Assembly: GCA_964512045.1 (NCBI GenBank)
Contig: CAZEJK010000077.1
Span: 1-22,167 of the forward strand
Length of the DNA stretch: 22,167 nucleotides
Source: CAZEJK01 sp964512045
GTDB taxonomy: Bacteria; Acidobacteriota; Thermoanaerobaculia; Thermoanaerobaculales; Sulfomarinibacteraceae
Direction: 5' to 3'
Program-made: the position numbers and the translations under genes
The notes under the pieces: generated by a model
Told to the model about the DNA's origin: nothing
The model's input: only the letters and a program-made list of their open reading frames with translations
The model's database searches: none
Part shown: positions 6,583-15,376 of the stretch, one piece after another
How positions within the stretch are numbered: position 1 is the first letter of the stretch
How the letters are laid out: every line of letters starts with the position of its first letter

Positions 6583-9500
6583 CTACGTCACGACCGCGAG
6601 CTTCTCGAACGCCACCGAGGGCTGCCCGAGGGCCTTGTCGGGATCTGCAACGGTGCTCCGCGCCATCCGGTAGGTGTGCTCGTGAAACAACGGAATCACA
6701 CGCACGTCCTCCGCGAGCTTGCGATCGATCTGACGATACAGCTCCTGACGCCTCAGGGGCTCGCTCGTTTCCCGGCCGAGGTCAATCAGGTCGTCCAGCT
6801 CACCGCTGCCACACAGCTGCCCGACATCGCCCTCAGTAGAGTGCAACAGGCCGTGGACAAAGCTGTCGGCATCCGGGTAGTCCGCGAGCCACCGGTTGAG
6901 CAGGAGATCCACCGGCCAGCGTGAGAGTGCTCCGGGCTCATCGTGGGTCTCCTCCACCAGGTTGATGTCGAACCCCGCAGCGTCGAGGACCGCGAACACG
7001 GCGTCCGTGAATGCGGACCATGCGTCTTCGAACGTGGAGAGGATCATGACATTCAACGGAACCCGTTCCGTCAGGGGCCGGAGCTGCGGAATGACCCACG
7101 GCCCTGGTGGATGGCTACCTGCGAGGCCCGGAGGGATCAAACTGCTGGCGTGGACCCCGAACCGGCCAACCCGGTCGACGACCCCACTCGTCGAGAGAGC
7201 ACTGGCGAGCCGTTGACGGGCTCGCTGGTCCGCCAAGGGACCGGAGCTACAGTTGCAGACTGCCAGATAGGTCGACAGCGTTGGAACCTCGCACCACGAG
7301 ACCGGCAACGACGGATCGTAGAACAACGACTCCAGCTCTCCTGCGGAAAGCCCCCAGCCCAGCTGCAGTCGCTCCTCGCGCAACCTCGCTGCGATCTCCG
7401 GGCCGGCCAGCCCTGTCTCCACCAGAAGCCCATCACTGTGTGGATAGCCCTCCCGCCAGTAGTACGGATTCCTCTCCAGCTCCGCGGTTGAGCCAGCAAC
7501 CAGGTGTTGAACGCGAAACGGTCCGGTGCCCACACAGCCGTCCTGCCAGGACGCCGCTTGCGGATCGCTGATCTCCGCTACGATCGGAACCGCCGACAGG
7601 ATCGCTGGAAACATCACGAGCCCGTGCTCCAGCTCGACGATCATGTCGCGGTCGGAGACCAGGTGGACACCGGCGAGCCTGTCATGACTACCGTCGAGAA
7701 TCTCCTCCGCACCGACAATCGACTTCAGAAGACCCCGTTGGCGGGAGCCCGGACGCCGCAGGAGACGTTCAAACGAGGCACGGACGTCTCTCGTGGTGAG
7801 GGGTCGGCCATCGTGGAACTGGACGCCTTCGCGAAGGCGGATCTGCAGGCGACGGCCGCTCTGCTCCACCTCGATGGACGATGCCAACCACGGGACCGCA
7901 GATCCCGTGCCGCTGTGGCGAGTCAACGTCTCGAACACAGCAGGAACCACCTCTCCCCTGGCGTCGAGCGGGCCCATCGGGTCGAGGCCGCCTAGCGAGG
8001 TTCCAAGCCCGACCGTGATCCAGTGAGCCCTCCCCTGCACCGCCTGCCGGGTCGGAACCTCGGCGTTTGAGGAGCGTGCGTGTGCCAGTAGCTGTGCGGC
8101 CGTACCACCGTCGCCCTGCAATGATGCGAGCGAGCCGGCGAGCGCCACCAGCTTTTCATACGGCTCGCCGCCGGTCACCCCGCACGCGAGGCCGCGTTCG
8201 ATCCACATTCGAGTCTCTTCCACGCGTCGCCGTTGCCATGCCGTATCTGCCGCGCGACAGCAGACCTCGAGCCGCCGCTCGGCTATGCCAGATGCCTCGA
8301 GAAGAGTGTAGGCCTTCTCCAGATCCTTGAGAGCAGCGTCGATGGCGCCGGCGGCCGCCCGCACCTCTGCCCGAAGCGCTCGTGCCTCCGCTTCCTGAGC
8401 AGGCGGGGATGTGGTGGCGGCGTCCTCGAACAGAGCGATCACGGTCGCCAACGTGGACTCTGCCTGGTCGAGCTCCCCGGCGCTGATCCGCCGTCGTGCC
8501 AACAGAATCGCGAAGTCCACTGCTTTCTCCGGCGCCCCTCCGCTGAGGTAGTGCTCCATCAACGCCAGCAGTCGCGGGCTCCGATGCACGTTCGATCGGG
8601 CCTCCAGTGTCTCGGCGAATCGGCGGTGCAGCTGCTTGCGACGACGGCGGGCAAGACGGTCGTACACGGCGTCTCGCAGCGACTGGCCGACGAAACGGAG
8701 ACGGTCGCTCCGCGAGTCCCGGTCCTCTCGCAGCAGGCCTGCTCGAACCAGACGATCCACAGCGTCGTCGAGGCTCTCGCTCGCTCCGCACAGCTCCTCC
8801 AGGTCGCGGAAGTCGAAGGCGTGTCCGATTACAGACGCCGCGGCGAGGACGGCATCGAGCTCCTCATCCAGCTCCTCGAGTGTCCGTTCGATGCTGTCCG
8901 GCTGTCCCGGGCGTGGCGAGCGGGGCGCGGCCGGAGAAGGATCTTGCCCGTTTCCTCCGCTGCCGTGCTCCAGGAGAGACTGGACCAGCTCGAACGCCAG
9001 CGACGGCGAGCCGTCTGTTGCCACGAACACCCGCTCGATCATGCTGTCGGATAGAGCCGCGGTACCGGCCAGGTTGGTCACGAACCGACGGTGCTCCGTG
9101 CGGTCGAACGGCCCAAGAACGATCGACACGAACTGCGGCTGTCCGCGGAGCGCACACAGCAGCTCGTTGACTCCAGAGGAGCTCTCTGGCACAGGCCACT
9201 GATGGGTTGCGACGAGGACCGTGGGCGTTGCCGCCACGCGCTCCAGCACGCCGCCGAGCAGCTCCACCGAGTCCGAGGAGCAGTGGAGATCGTCCAGCAA
9301 CACGGCAAGCGGACGGCCATCTCCGATTCTCTCGATGAGCTCGGCGACGAGGTCTGTCGGTTCACGATGGGAGCCGGACGCACGATGGTCTGGGGGCGGT
9401 GACAGCTCTTCGTGCGCGGTCAGAGCCGGCCACAGTGCCGAGATCTCACCCGACAGGTCGGTCAGCTGGCGAGAACGTTCGCCCGTCAACCTCGCATCCT

Positions 9501-10647
9501 GATGCAGATGGTCATGGACGATGTCCGCAAATACCGTGAACGGGGCGTCCGTCTCTTCTGGCCCACCGCCGCCCCGACACACGTGGAACCCACGGCTCCG
9601 CGCAACGGACTCGACCTCGAGCAGCAGTCTGCTCTTTCCGATCCCAGCCTCGCCCAGGATCAATACCAGCTGAGCCGTTCCGGCACGACCCGACTCGAGC
9701 CGGCGCACGATCTCCACCATCTCGACCTCTCGGCCGACGAAGTCCGAGACGGTGAGCACGTGCTCGTAGGCAAGCGTCTGATGCTCCAGATACATTGGAC
9801 GGTCCTGCCCATCGGGCCCCAGCGAGCGGAGCACTCCCTCCAGGCGTTGAGCGACGTCGGCAGCCCTCACCGGGCGGTTTGCAGGATCCTTGGCGAGGCA
9901 CTCGAAGACGAGAGCCTCGAGCTCGGTGGACACCTCGACACCGAGCTCGGAGAAGGCGGGCGGTGGCTCGTGAGCGATTCGATAGAGAATCGAGGGCACC
10001 TCACCGGAGAACGGCGTCCGTCCCGAGAGACACTCGTACAGCATCACGCCGAGAGCGTAGAGATCAGCGCGGTGGCTGACGTCCCTGCACGCCACCTGCT
10101 CCGGCGAGAGGTAGGCCACTGTGCCGATCAGGGCTCCTGACAGCGTCAGCCCATCCGAACGCGGCGCCCGCGCCAGGCCGAAGTCGGTGATCCGCACCCG
10201 TAGCCAGCCATCCTCCTCGCGGTGCACGATCAGGTTCTCCGGCTTGATATCGCGGTGGACAACGGCCCGCTGATGGCTGTACTCGAGGGCCTCGGCCACC
10301 TGGATCCCGATGTTCACCACGTCGCCGAGGCTGAGCGAGCGCTCACGCATGAGGGATCGCAGCTGGACGCCCTCGACATAGGGCATGACGAAGAACAGCT
10401 CGCCATCGTGCGACCCCACGTCGTAGACGCTGACGATCCCCGGATGATCCATCTTCGCGACGACCAGCGCCTCCCGTCGAAACCGGGTCTGGGCCCTGTC
10501 GTCCGTCGCCGTCGCTGTCAACACCTTGATCGCGACATCACGTTCCAGATAGGGGTCACGGGCCAGGTACACGACCCCCATGCCGCCGCGTCCGATCTCG
10601 CGGACGATCTCGTACCTGTTTGCGAGCTGTGCACCGATCAGGCTCAT
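6583..10647 (-). CDS. Ser/Thr protein kinase fused to AAA/STAND-type ATPase and SBP_bac_5 ligand-binding domain
   Basis: One uninterrupted 1354-aa frame holds several modules. The Hanks-type kinase spans about residues 11-272: GRGGMGVVY (19-27), VAIK (Lys41), HRDIKPEN (131-138, Asp133), DFG (155-157) and SPEQ. An AAA/STAND-type ATPase follows SDFVGRE (301-307), with Walker A GEAGIGKSR (332-340) and Walker B LAVLLDDLH (447-455). Residues about 690-870 are helical and TPR-like. From about 875 to 1330 the protein matches an oligopeptide/dipeptide-binding protein: LDPMGPL, LQIRLREGVQFHDGRPLT (934-951), TGPFRVQHL, NPYYWREG, and a C-terminal VIPLFHEHTYRM. No signal peptide or membrane helix is visible, so the binding domain should be cytoplasmic. 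The kinase-AAA part recalls PknK-like regulators. An intracellular SBP_bac_5 sensor is known in the transcription factor SgrR; joined to a kinase it is unusual. All kinase catalytic residues are intact. Confidence 0.95.
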   Translation of the reverse strand: MSLIGAQLANRYEIVREIGRGGMGVVYLARDPYLERDVAIKVLTATATDDRAQTRFRREALVVAKMDHPGIVSVYDVGSHDGELFFVMPYVEGVQLRSLMRERSLSLGDVVNIGIQVAEALEYSHQRAVVHRDIKPENLIVHREEDGWLRVRITDFGLARAPRSDGLTLSGALIGTVAYLSPEQVACRDVSHRADLYALGVMLYECLSGRTPFSGEVPSILYRIAHEPPPAFSELGVEVSTELEALVFECLAKDPANRPVRAADVAQRLEGVLRSLGPDGQDRPMYLEHQTLAYEHVLTVSDFVGREVEMVEIVRRLESGRAGTAQLVLILGEAGIGKSRLLLEVESVARSRGFHVCRGGGGPEETDAPFTVFADIVHDHLHQDARLTGERSRQLTDLSGEISALWPALTAHEELSPPPDHRASGSHREPTDLVAELIERIGDGRPLAVLLDDLHCSSDSVELLGGVLERVAATPTVLVATHQWPVPESSSGVNELLCALRGQPQFVSIVLGPFDRTEHRRFVTNLAGTAALSDSMIERVFVATDGSPSLAFELVQSLLEHGSGGNGQDPSPAAPRSPRPGQPDSIERTLEELDEELDAVLAAASVIGHAFDFRDLEELCGASESLDDAVDRLVRAGLLREDRDSRSDRLRFVGQSLRDAVYDRLARRRRKQLHRRFAETLEARSNVHRSPRLLALMEHYLSGGAPEKAVDFAILLARRRISAGELDQAESTLATVIALFEDAATTSPPAQEAEARALRAEVRAAAGAIDAALKDLEKAYTLLEASGIAERRLEVCCRAADTAWQRRRVEETRMWIERGLACGVTGGEPYEKLVALAGSLASLQGDGGTAAQLLAHARSSNAEVPTRQAVQGRAHWITVGLGTSLGGLDPMGPLDARGEVVPAVFETLTRHSGTGSAVPWLASSIEVEQSGRRLQIRLREGVQFHDGRPLTTRDVRASFERLLRRPGSRQRGLLKSIVGAEEILDGSHDRLAGVHLVSDRDMIVELEHGLVMFPAILSAVPIVAEISDPQAASWQDGCVGTGPFRVQHLVAGSTAELERNPYYWREGYPHSDGLLVETGLAGPEIAARLREERLQLGWGLSAGELESLFYDPSLPVSWCEVPTLSTYLAVCNCSSGPLADQRARQRLASALSTSGVVDRVGRFGVHASSLIPPGLAGSHPPGPWVIPQLRPLTERVPLNVMILSTFEDAWSAFTDAVFAVLDAAGFDINLVEETHDEPGALSRWPVDLLLNRWLADYPDADSFVHGLLHSTEGDVGQLCGSGELDDLIDLGRETSEPLRRQELYRQIDRKLAEDVRVIPLFHEHTYRMARSTVADPDKALGQPSVAFEKLAVVT

Positions 10648-10717
10648 GGTTGTCCAGCGTACCGGATTCTGGACCCTCTCCTGCCATCTGCGGGAGGCGG
10701 CTGTACCAACCCCGGTC

Positions 10718-10810
10718 TCATCCTGCCGTCAGGAGCACGGTCAGCACAACGCACACCATGGCACCGGCCAGCGGCCTGTGGCCAACTGCCGTCCCCTGCT
10801 TCGAGCGCAC
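10718..10810 (-). CDS. Possible 30-aa membrane peptide upstream of the kinase
   Basis: A GTG at 10810 follows AGAGGAG by nine bases and opens 30 codons ending in TGA. The peptide starts M-R-S-K-Q and ends with a hydrophobic stretch from about residue 14 (LAGAMVCVVLTVLLTAG), so it could insert into the membrane. A minus-strand TACAAT lies 39-44 bases before the start. It would be the first gene of the kinase transcript, with a 70-base gap to the kinase. The frame is short and could be chance. Confidence 0.25.
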   Translation of the reverse strand: MRSKQGTAVGHRPLAGAMVCVVLTVLLTAG

Positions 10811-10848
10811 TGCCCGCGACTCCTCTTCAGCACCATCGATCCGGCGCC

Positions 10849-10854
10849 ATTGTA
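10849..10854 (-). promoter_or_regulatory. Putative -10 box (TACAAT) leading towards the kinase gene
   Basis: TACAAT on the minus strand matches the -10 form seen before other genes in this window. A transcript from here would carry the possible 30-aa peptide and then the kinase gene. No clear -35 hexamer accompanies it. Confidence 0.3.
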
Positions 10855-10938
10855 CGCTACAGCGTTTGATCTGTCGTGCCAATCCGGATCCTGCACGCCG
10901 CGCAGAGGGCCCTGGCAGCGACCTTTCTGCCCGGTTAC

Positions 10939-10968
10939 TTGCAAGGCAAGGGGTGCTCGGGCTATCGT
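10939..10968 (+). promoter_or_regulatory. Putative promoter of the PATAN-GAF gene
   Basis: TTGCAA (10939-10944) and TATCGT (10963-10968) are 18 bases apart, and the ATG follows 15 bases later. The short leader lacks a good ribosome-binding site. Confidence 0.4.
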
Positions 10969-10983
10969 CGTGCCGGATACGCG

Positions 10984-12126
10984 ATGTTTGCCGGACGTCT
11001 CGAGCACGTTGCTCCCGCGGAGATCCTGCAGCTGATCTCTCTCTCCCGGAAGACCGGGAAGCTCCTCCTGATCCACTCGGGGCGGCGGGGAGTGATCGTG
11101 TTTCGCAACGGCGCCGTCGTGTTCGCCGTCGCCGATACGCTGCGCAGCACCCTCGGCGAGTGGATCTCCGAAGGGCTGACCGAGCAGACCACGGGTACCG
11201 CGGGCAGCACACAGGTTGGCGCATTCGAGAGCTCCCTGCGCCATCAGATCGAGCAGGTCATCGAGGAGACCCTGACCTGGTCGACCGGTCACTTCATCTT
11301 CAAGCCAGTACAGCTTCCCGAGCACGGCAGCGGCCAGGCGGGAGGTGTTCTTCTCGACACCGGTATCAACCCGGAGCACCTCATCCTGAAGACGCTCACC
11401 AGGCTGGACGAGGCCGAACGAGCCTCTTGGGAAGCCAACCTTCGCAGCGCACCTGCCGGGTCCGCCTCCATGCTGGGTGACGAGCCGTCCGGCTTCCACT
11501 CGATCCAGGCTCTGGCCGAGCAGGAGGACACCGAGCTGCAGCCGATCTCCGCGTGGTTTCCGGACCCGAGTCAGGCGATCGTCGAGCTGCGCAAGCTACT
11601 GGATGAGCTGCCCGGCATCTCCCCGTCGCTGACCGCCGAGGCCGCGCTGCTCATTCTTCGCTACGCGTCGCAGGTCGTGAACCGAGGCGTCCTGTTCCTG
11701 GTCCGCGACGGGATGCTCCGTGCGATCGGCCAGTTCGGGCTGTCGGGGCCGGGGCGTACGCCCGAACGGACCATCCGCCAGCTTGCCGTGCCCATCGACG
11801 AGCCCTCGGTCGTCGGACGCACGGCTCGAATGGGTGTCGCCTACCGCGGCGAGCTGCCATCTACGGGCTGGAACGATCGCCTGCTCACCCTCCTCGATGG
11901 TGGTCGACCGCCGGAGGTGCTCGCGGTGCCGATCCAGGTGGACGGGACCGTGGTGGCCGTTCTGTACGGTGACAACGTCCCCGAGGTCACACCGATCGGC
12001 GCCGTGGACGGGCTCGAGATCCTCGCACGCGAGATCGGGTTCGCGATCGAACGGGCTCGGCTCCACAGTCGCATCGCCGATCTCGAAGGCCGGCTCGATG
12101 CGCCGCCGTCAACCAACGGGCACTGA
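10984..12126 (+). CDS. PATAN (DUF4388)-GAF protein
   Basis: A 380-aa soluble protein. Residues 1 to about 145 match the PATAN/DUF4388 domain: FAGRLEHVAPAEILQLISLS at the start, then KTGKLLLIHSGRRGVIVFRNGAVVFA, and a helical part ending in GHFIFKP (102-108). Residues about 215-360 look GAF-like, with LFLVRDGMLRAIGQFGL (237-253), VLAVPIQVDGTVVAVLYGD (312-330) and a closing helix AREIGFAIERA. PATAN proteins occur with two-component, gliding and GTPase modules and are thought to mediate signalling interactions; no catalytic function is expected. ATG 10984 is used because the domain begins there. A longer frame from 10876 has no ribosome-binding site or recognisable sequence. It is divergent from the receptor kinase, so a common input is plausible. 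Confidence 0.85.
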   Translation: MFAGRLEHVAPAEILQLISLSRKTGKLLLIHSGRRGVIVFRNGAVVFAVADTLRSTLGEWISEGLTEQTTGTAGSTQVGAFESSLRHQIEQVIEETLTWSTGHFIFKPVQLPEHGSGQAGGVLLDTGINPEHLILKTLTRLDEAERASWEANLRSAPAGSASMLGDEPSGFHSIQALAEQEDTELQPISAWFPDPSQAIVELRKLLDELPGISPSLTAEAALLILRYASQVVNRGVLFLVRDGMLRAIGQFGLSGPGRTPERTIRQLAVPIDEPSVVGRTARMGVAYRGELPSTGWNDRLLTLLDGGRPPEVLAVPIQVDGTVVAVLYGDNVPEVTPIGAVDGLEILAREIGFAIERARLHSRIADLEGRLDAPPSTNGH

Positions 12127-12161
12127 GCCGGTCAGGTTCCGGTCCTCGGGTTCAGGGAGAC

Positions 12162-13877
12162 CTAGGTCAGGCGACGTGCCAGCGCACGCGCCACCTTGCG
12201 CACCCGATCACCCAGCGGCAACCTGGCCAGATTGGTACGGACGACGCCCTTGGTGAAATGGGTCTGTTTCGAGTAGTCGATCGCGACCTCGAGCACCACC
12301 GGGAAACCGCTTCGGGTCATCGATACGGCCTCGCGAACCACCGAGTCCAGGTCGTTCTCATGGTTGACCTTGAGAAACCAGCAACCGGTGGCCGCCGCCA
12401 GGGCTTCCAGCCTGTACGGCGGCAGCACGCTGCACGTATCCCGGTTGAAGCTCGTTCGCAGGAACTGCGCAATCTGGCCCAGGTCGCCGTCACGGAGCAC
12501 GCACACCAGCGGCGCAGTGCTCCTGTTGGACGCCGTGATCAGCTCCAGACCGGTCATCAGCAGTGCGCCGTCTCCAGCCAACGCCACGACGTCTCGATGC
12601 CGGTTGGCGAGCTTCGCGCCGATCGCGGCTGGCACCGCATACCCCATGCACGAGTAGTCCACCGGCCCGATACAGCAGCTCGGGCGGTCGAGGCGCAGCA
12701 GCTCGGCCGCCAGAAACGTCCCGTTGCCCGAGTCGGTGGTGTACACCGTATCGTCGCCGGTGTGGCGCTGCAGCGCCGCCATGAGCTCGCCGGGGCTGAC
12801 GCGGTCCTCGGATCGGTGTCGCCGGCGGCGCCTGACCTCCTTCGCGTGTCCAGCGGCGATCTCGGCCTCCAGGGCCGGATCGGCCATCCGCCGTTCCAGG
12901 CGCTCCAACAGGCCGCTCAGCACCTGTCTGGCATCACCTTCGATCGCCACCTCCGCGCGGTAGTTGCGTCCCGGCACCTTCGGGTCGATGTCCACGTGCA
13001 CCAGCCGCGCCGGCGGCCGCAGTCCGTAGCTGCCGGTGGCCACCTCTCCGAAGCGACAGCCGATCGCGAGCATCGCGTCGCACCGGTCGATCACCTGTCG
13101 CGCCCATCGCGGCGCCATGGCCCCGAAGCCGTTCCAGACCCAGAGCGGATGGTTCTCCGGAAACACGCCCTTGCCCTGGAAGGTGGTGCAGACCGGTGCG
13201 GACAGCCGCTCCGCCAGCTCCCTGAGCTCGGGGATCGCACCGCGCGCCCCCCACCCCGCGTACAGAGCCGGGCGCTGAGCCTGCGCGAGCACCTTCGCCG
13301 CCCGGTCGAGAAGCTCCTCATCCGCCTCGCGGGCGCCCCATCTCGGCGGCACGTAGCGGATCGCTTCGATCTTCTGACGGACGAAGTAGAAGTTGGCCGG
13401 AATCTCCACGACCACCGGGCCCGGGCAGCCGGAGCGTGCCATCGCGAACGCCCGGCGGACGAACGGATAGATATGGTCTGGCTCGATGACCTGAAACGTT
13501 CCTTTGGTGATCGGAGCGAGCACGGCGAGCTGATCGATGTCGTGCAGCTGGAAGGCATGGCCGGTATCGGTGCGAATGCCGCACGCGAGGATGACCATTG
13601 GAACGCAGTCCATGTACGCCTCGGCCACACCCGAAGCCGCGTGGGTCACCCCCGCTCCCGGCACCACGTTGAGCACCCCGATCTGGTCGGAGGTTCGCGA
13701 GATCCCATCAGCGAGGAACGCTGCGCTGCGCTCGTCGGTGACCAGCACCGGCTCCACCCGCGACCGTTCGAGCGCATCGTACAGCTCGATGTTGTGGGTG
13801 CCAGGGATTCCGAACACCCAGCGCACGCCCTCGTCCTCCAACGCGCGAACGACAAGCTCTGCTCCGTAGACCTTCAT
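12162..13877 (-). CDS. Acetolactate-synthase-like ThDP-dependent enzyme
   Basis: The 571-aa protein has the three-domain layout of the acetolactate synthase / pyruvate oxidase family, which cleaves or joins C-C bonds of 2-keto acids with thiamine diphosphate. The N-terminal domain shows GIPGTHN (23-29) and the ThDP-activating Glu49 in VTDERSAAF. The cofactor domain has DYSCMGYAVPAAIGAK (407-422) and GDG (435-437). The residues where ALS has Asn-Asn are Arg-Asp in LRDGDLGQI (461-469), as I recall for some ALS-like carboligases of unknown substrate. Its ATG (13877) overlaps the GMC gene's TGA (ATGA), so the two are translationally coupled. No small regulatory subunit is nearby, which argues against a branched-chain amino acid role. 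Confidence 0.9.
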   Translation of the reverse strand: MKVYGAELVVRALEDEGVRWVFGIPGTHNIELYDALERSRVEPVLVTDERSAAFLADGISRTSDQIGVLNVVPGAGVTHAASGVAEAYMDCVPMVILACGIRTDTGHAFQLHDIDQLAVLAPITKGTFQVIEPDHIYPFVRRAFAMARSGCPGPVVVEIPANFYFVRQKIEAIRYVPPRWGAREADEELLDRAAKVLAQAQRPALYAGWGARGAIPELRELAERLSAPVCTTFQGKGVFPENHPLWVWNGFGAMAPRWARQVIDRCDAMLAIGCRFGEVATGSYGLRPPARLVHVDIDPKVPGRNYRAEVAIEGDARQVLSGLLERLERRMADPALEAEIAAGHAKEVRRRRRHRSEDRVSPGELMAALQRHTGDDTVYTTDSGNGTFLAAELLRLDRPSCCIGPVDYSCMGYAVPAAIGAKLANRHRDVVALAGDGALLMTGLELITASNRSTAPLVCVLRDGDLGQIAQFLRTSFNRDTCSVLPPYRLEALAAATGCWFLKVNHENDLDSVVREAVSMTRSGFPVVLEVAIDYSKQTHFTKGVVRTNLARLPLGDRVRKVARALARRLT

Positions 13878-15376
13878 GCGTCCCCCAACTCTCCCCAGCG
13901 TACGCGAACGTGCTCCGCCACCCGGTCCGCCAGCGCCATGACGGTAATATATGGGTTCACTTCCGAGCACCGCGGAAACAGACTGGCATCGGCGATCCGA
14001 AGCCACGGTGCGCCGTGCACCACACCCCACGCGTCCGTCACGGATGTCGTCGCGTCCGTCCCCATCCGACATCCACCCATCGGATGAGCGCTGGTAATCG
14101 AGATCCGGCCCGGCCGGACGCCGCTGCGGGGAATCAGCGACTCGAGCTCGTCGGCGTCGGACCGGTCGATGAAGAACTGCCGTGCGGCGGGAACATGGAC
14201 CCGCTCGGCGCCCGCGGCGAAGAACACCCGTGCCGCCGCAACCATCGAGCGATGGAGCGTGGAGATCACCCCCGGACTGAGGCGGTAGTCCACGACCCGC
14301 TGTCCATCGCGGTCCAGCCGGACCCGGTTGGAACGCCGGGCCTCGTCCAGAGCCAGCACCAGGATCATCTGCAAGCGATCGAACCGTCCCATCAGCTCGG
14401 CGTGCTCCGACCCGAACCCGATCAGGTTCTTCGCGGTGGTGAACGGGAAGTACATGCACGTTTCGAGCAAGAACCGATCGCTCTCCACGAACTCGTTGCA
14501 GTACAGACTCTTCGGATGGCCGCGGAAGTTCGTGATCGGCTCGGGATGCTCGCCCACGAGAATCAATGCCGGGTGTAACGTCAGCCATCGCCCGAGTGCC
14601 GGGAGGCCCTCGCCGTAGCCTGACCGCAACAGCAGCGCGGGGCTTTCCAGAGCACCCGCGGCCACCACCACCACCTTCGCCGTGATCCGGTACTCACCAG
14701 GCTCCCACGCGGACGGCTCGCCGATCTCGCAGGCTTCGACCCGTGCAATGCACGCTCGATCCTCGATGCGGTCAACCCGGCAGCCGGTGACGACCTCCAC
14801 ACCCGCGGCCTCCGCCTGCGGCAGCTGCACCCGGTTCGTGCCCTGCTTGGCGGCGTTCGGGCACCCGAGGTTGCACATTCCGGAGCCCTTGCAGCCGCGA
14901 GTGTTGATCGGAAACTGGGCCACCGACCAGCCGAGACGCTCGCAACCAGCCCGAAACAGGCGGTTGTTGTCGTTCAGAAGCTCCTCATCGAGCAGGTGTG
15001 CATTCGTCTCGGCGAGGTACTTCTCCGAACGGGTGCGGAGATCATCGGCGGTGATCCCGGCGACGTTCCACCGCTCCACCACCTCGGACGGCATGACCAG
15101 CGACGTGCCCGTGTAGACAACGGTCGAGCCGCCGTACGCTCGTCCGCATGCCACGGTCAGACTTCGGTCTGCTGTCAGAATGCCGCCGGAGTCCTCGAAC
15201 AGGCGGTCGGCCATCTCCAGCTCGCGGCCGGTGTGCTCATCCTCACGAAGCCGTGGACCCTGCTCGAGAACGAGGACCCGCTTTCCGTCGGCGACGAGCG
15301 GGGCCAGCTCACGCGCCACGGTCCCGCCGCCGGCGCCCGAGCCGATGATGACGACATCACACTCCGTACGGATCAT
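13874..15376 (-). CDS. GMC-family FAD oxidoreductase
   Basis: A 500-aa flavoenzyme of the glucose-methanol-choline family, in the branch that includes long-chain alcohol oxidases, sterol-type oxidases and gluconate dehydrogenase. FAD binding is shown by VVIIGSGAGGGTVA (8-21) and VLVLEQGPRL (34-43), and GRAYGGSTV (78-86) is the usual second flavin motif. A Cys cluster GCKGSGMCNLGCP (161-173; Cys162, 168, 172) is typical of this branch. The C-terminal active site has HPMGGCRMG (431-439, His431) and NPYITVMALA (474-483, Asn474). ATG 15376 is used, with GGGGGGAG upstream; a TTG at 15397 is the alternative. It overlaps the preceding small-subunit gene by 20 bases and the following ThDP enzyme by four, so it belongs to a three-gene operon. 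The alcohol substrate is unknown. Confidence 0.93.
   Translation of the reverse strand: MIRTECDVVIIGSGAGGGTVARELAPLVADGKRVLVLEQGPRLREDEHTGRELEMADRLFEDSGGILTADRSLTVACGRAYGGSTVVYTGTSLVMPSEVVERWNVAGITADDLRTRSEKYLAETNAHLLDEELLNDNNRLFRAGCERLGWSVAQFPINTRGCKGSGMCNLGCPNAAKQGTNRVQLPQAEAAGVEVVTGCRVDRIEDRACIARVEACEIGEPSAWEPGEYRITAKVVVVAAGALESPALLLRSGYGEGLPALGRWLTLHPALILVGEHPEPITNFRGHPKSLYCNEFVESDRFLLETCMYFPFTTAKNLIGFGSEHAELMGRFDRLQMILVLALDEARRSNRVRLDRDGQRVVDYRLSPGVISTLHRSMVAAARVFFAAGAERVHVPAARQFFIDRSDADELESLIPRSGVRPGRISITSAHPMGGCRMGTDATTSVTDAWGVVHGAPWLRIADASLFPRCSEVNPYITVMALADRVAEHVRVRWGELGDA

Larger units (their letters stand above)
10648..10983. other. Divergent intergenic region between kinase and PATAN-GAF gene
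   Basis: This 336-base gap separates two divergent signalling genes. It holds a likely promoter for the PATAN-GAF gene, a minus-strand TACAAT element, and a possible 30-codon membrane peptide on the minus strand. TACGCT (10656-10661, minus) lies eight bases before the kinase ATG and could be a -10 box, but it has no matching -35. I see no tRNA-like or riboswitch-like structure. Confidence 0.4.

Noticed and set aside
12258..14087. 609-aa plus-strand frame
   Set aside because: It lies antisense to the ThDP enzyme and is rich in Arg, His and Asp without any domain; a typical GC-rich antisense frame.
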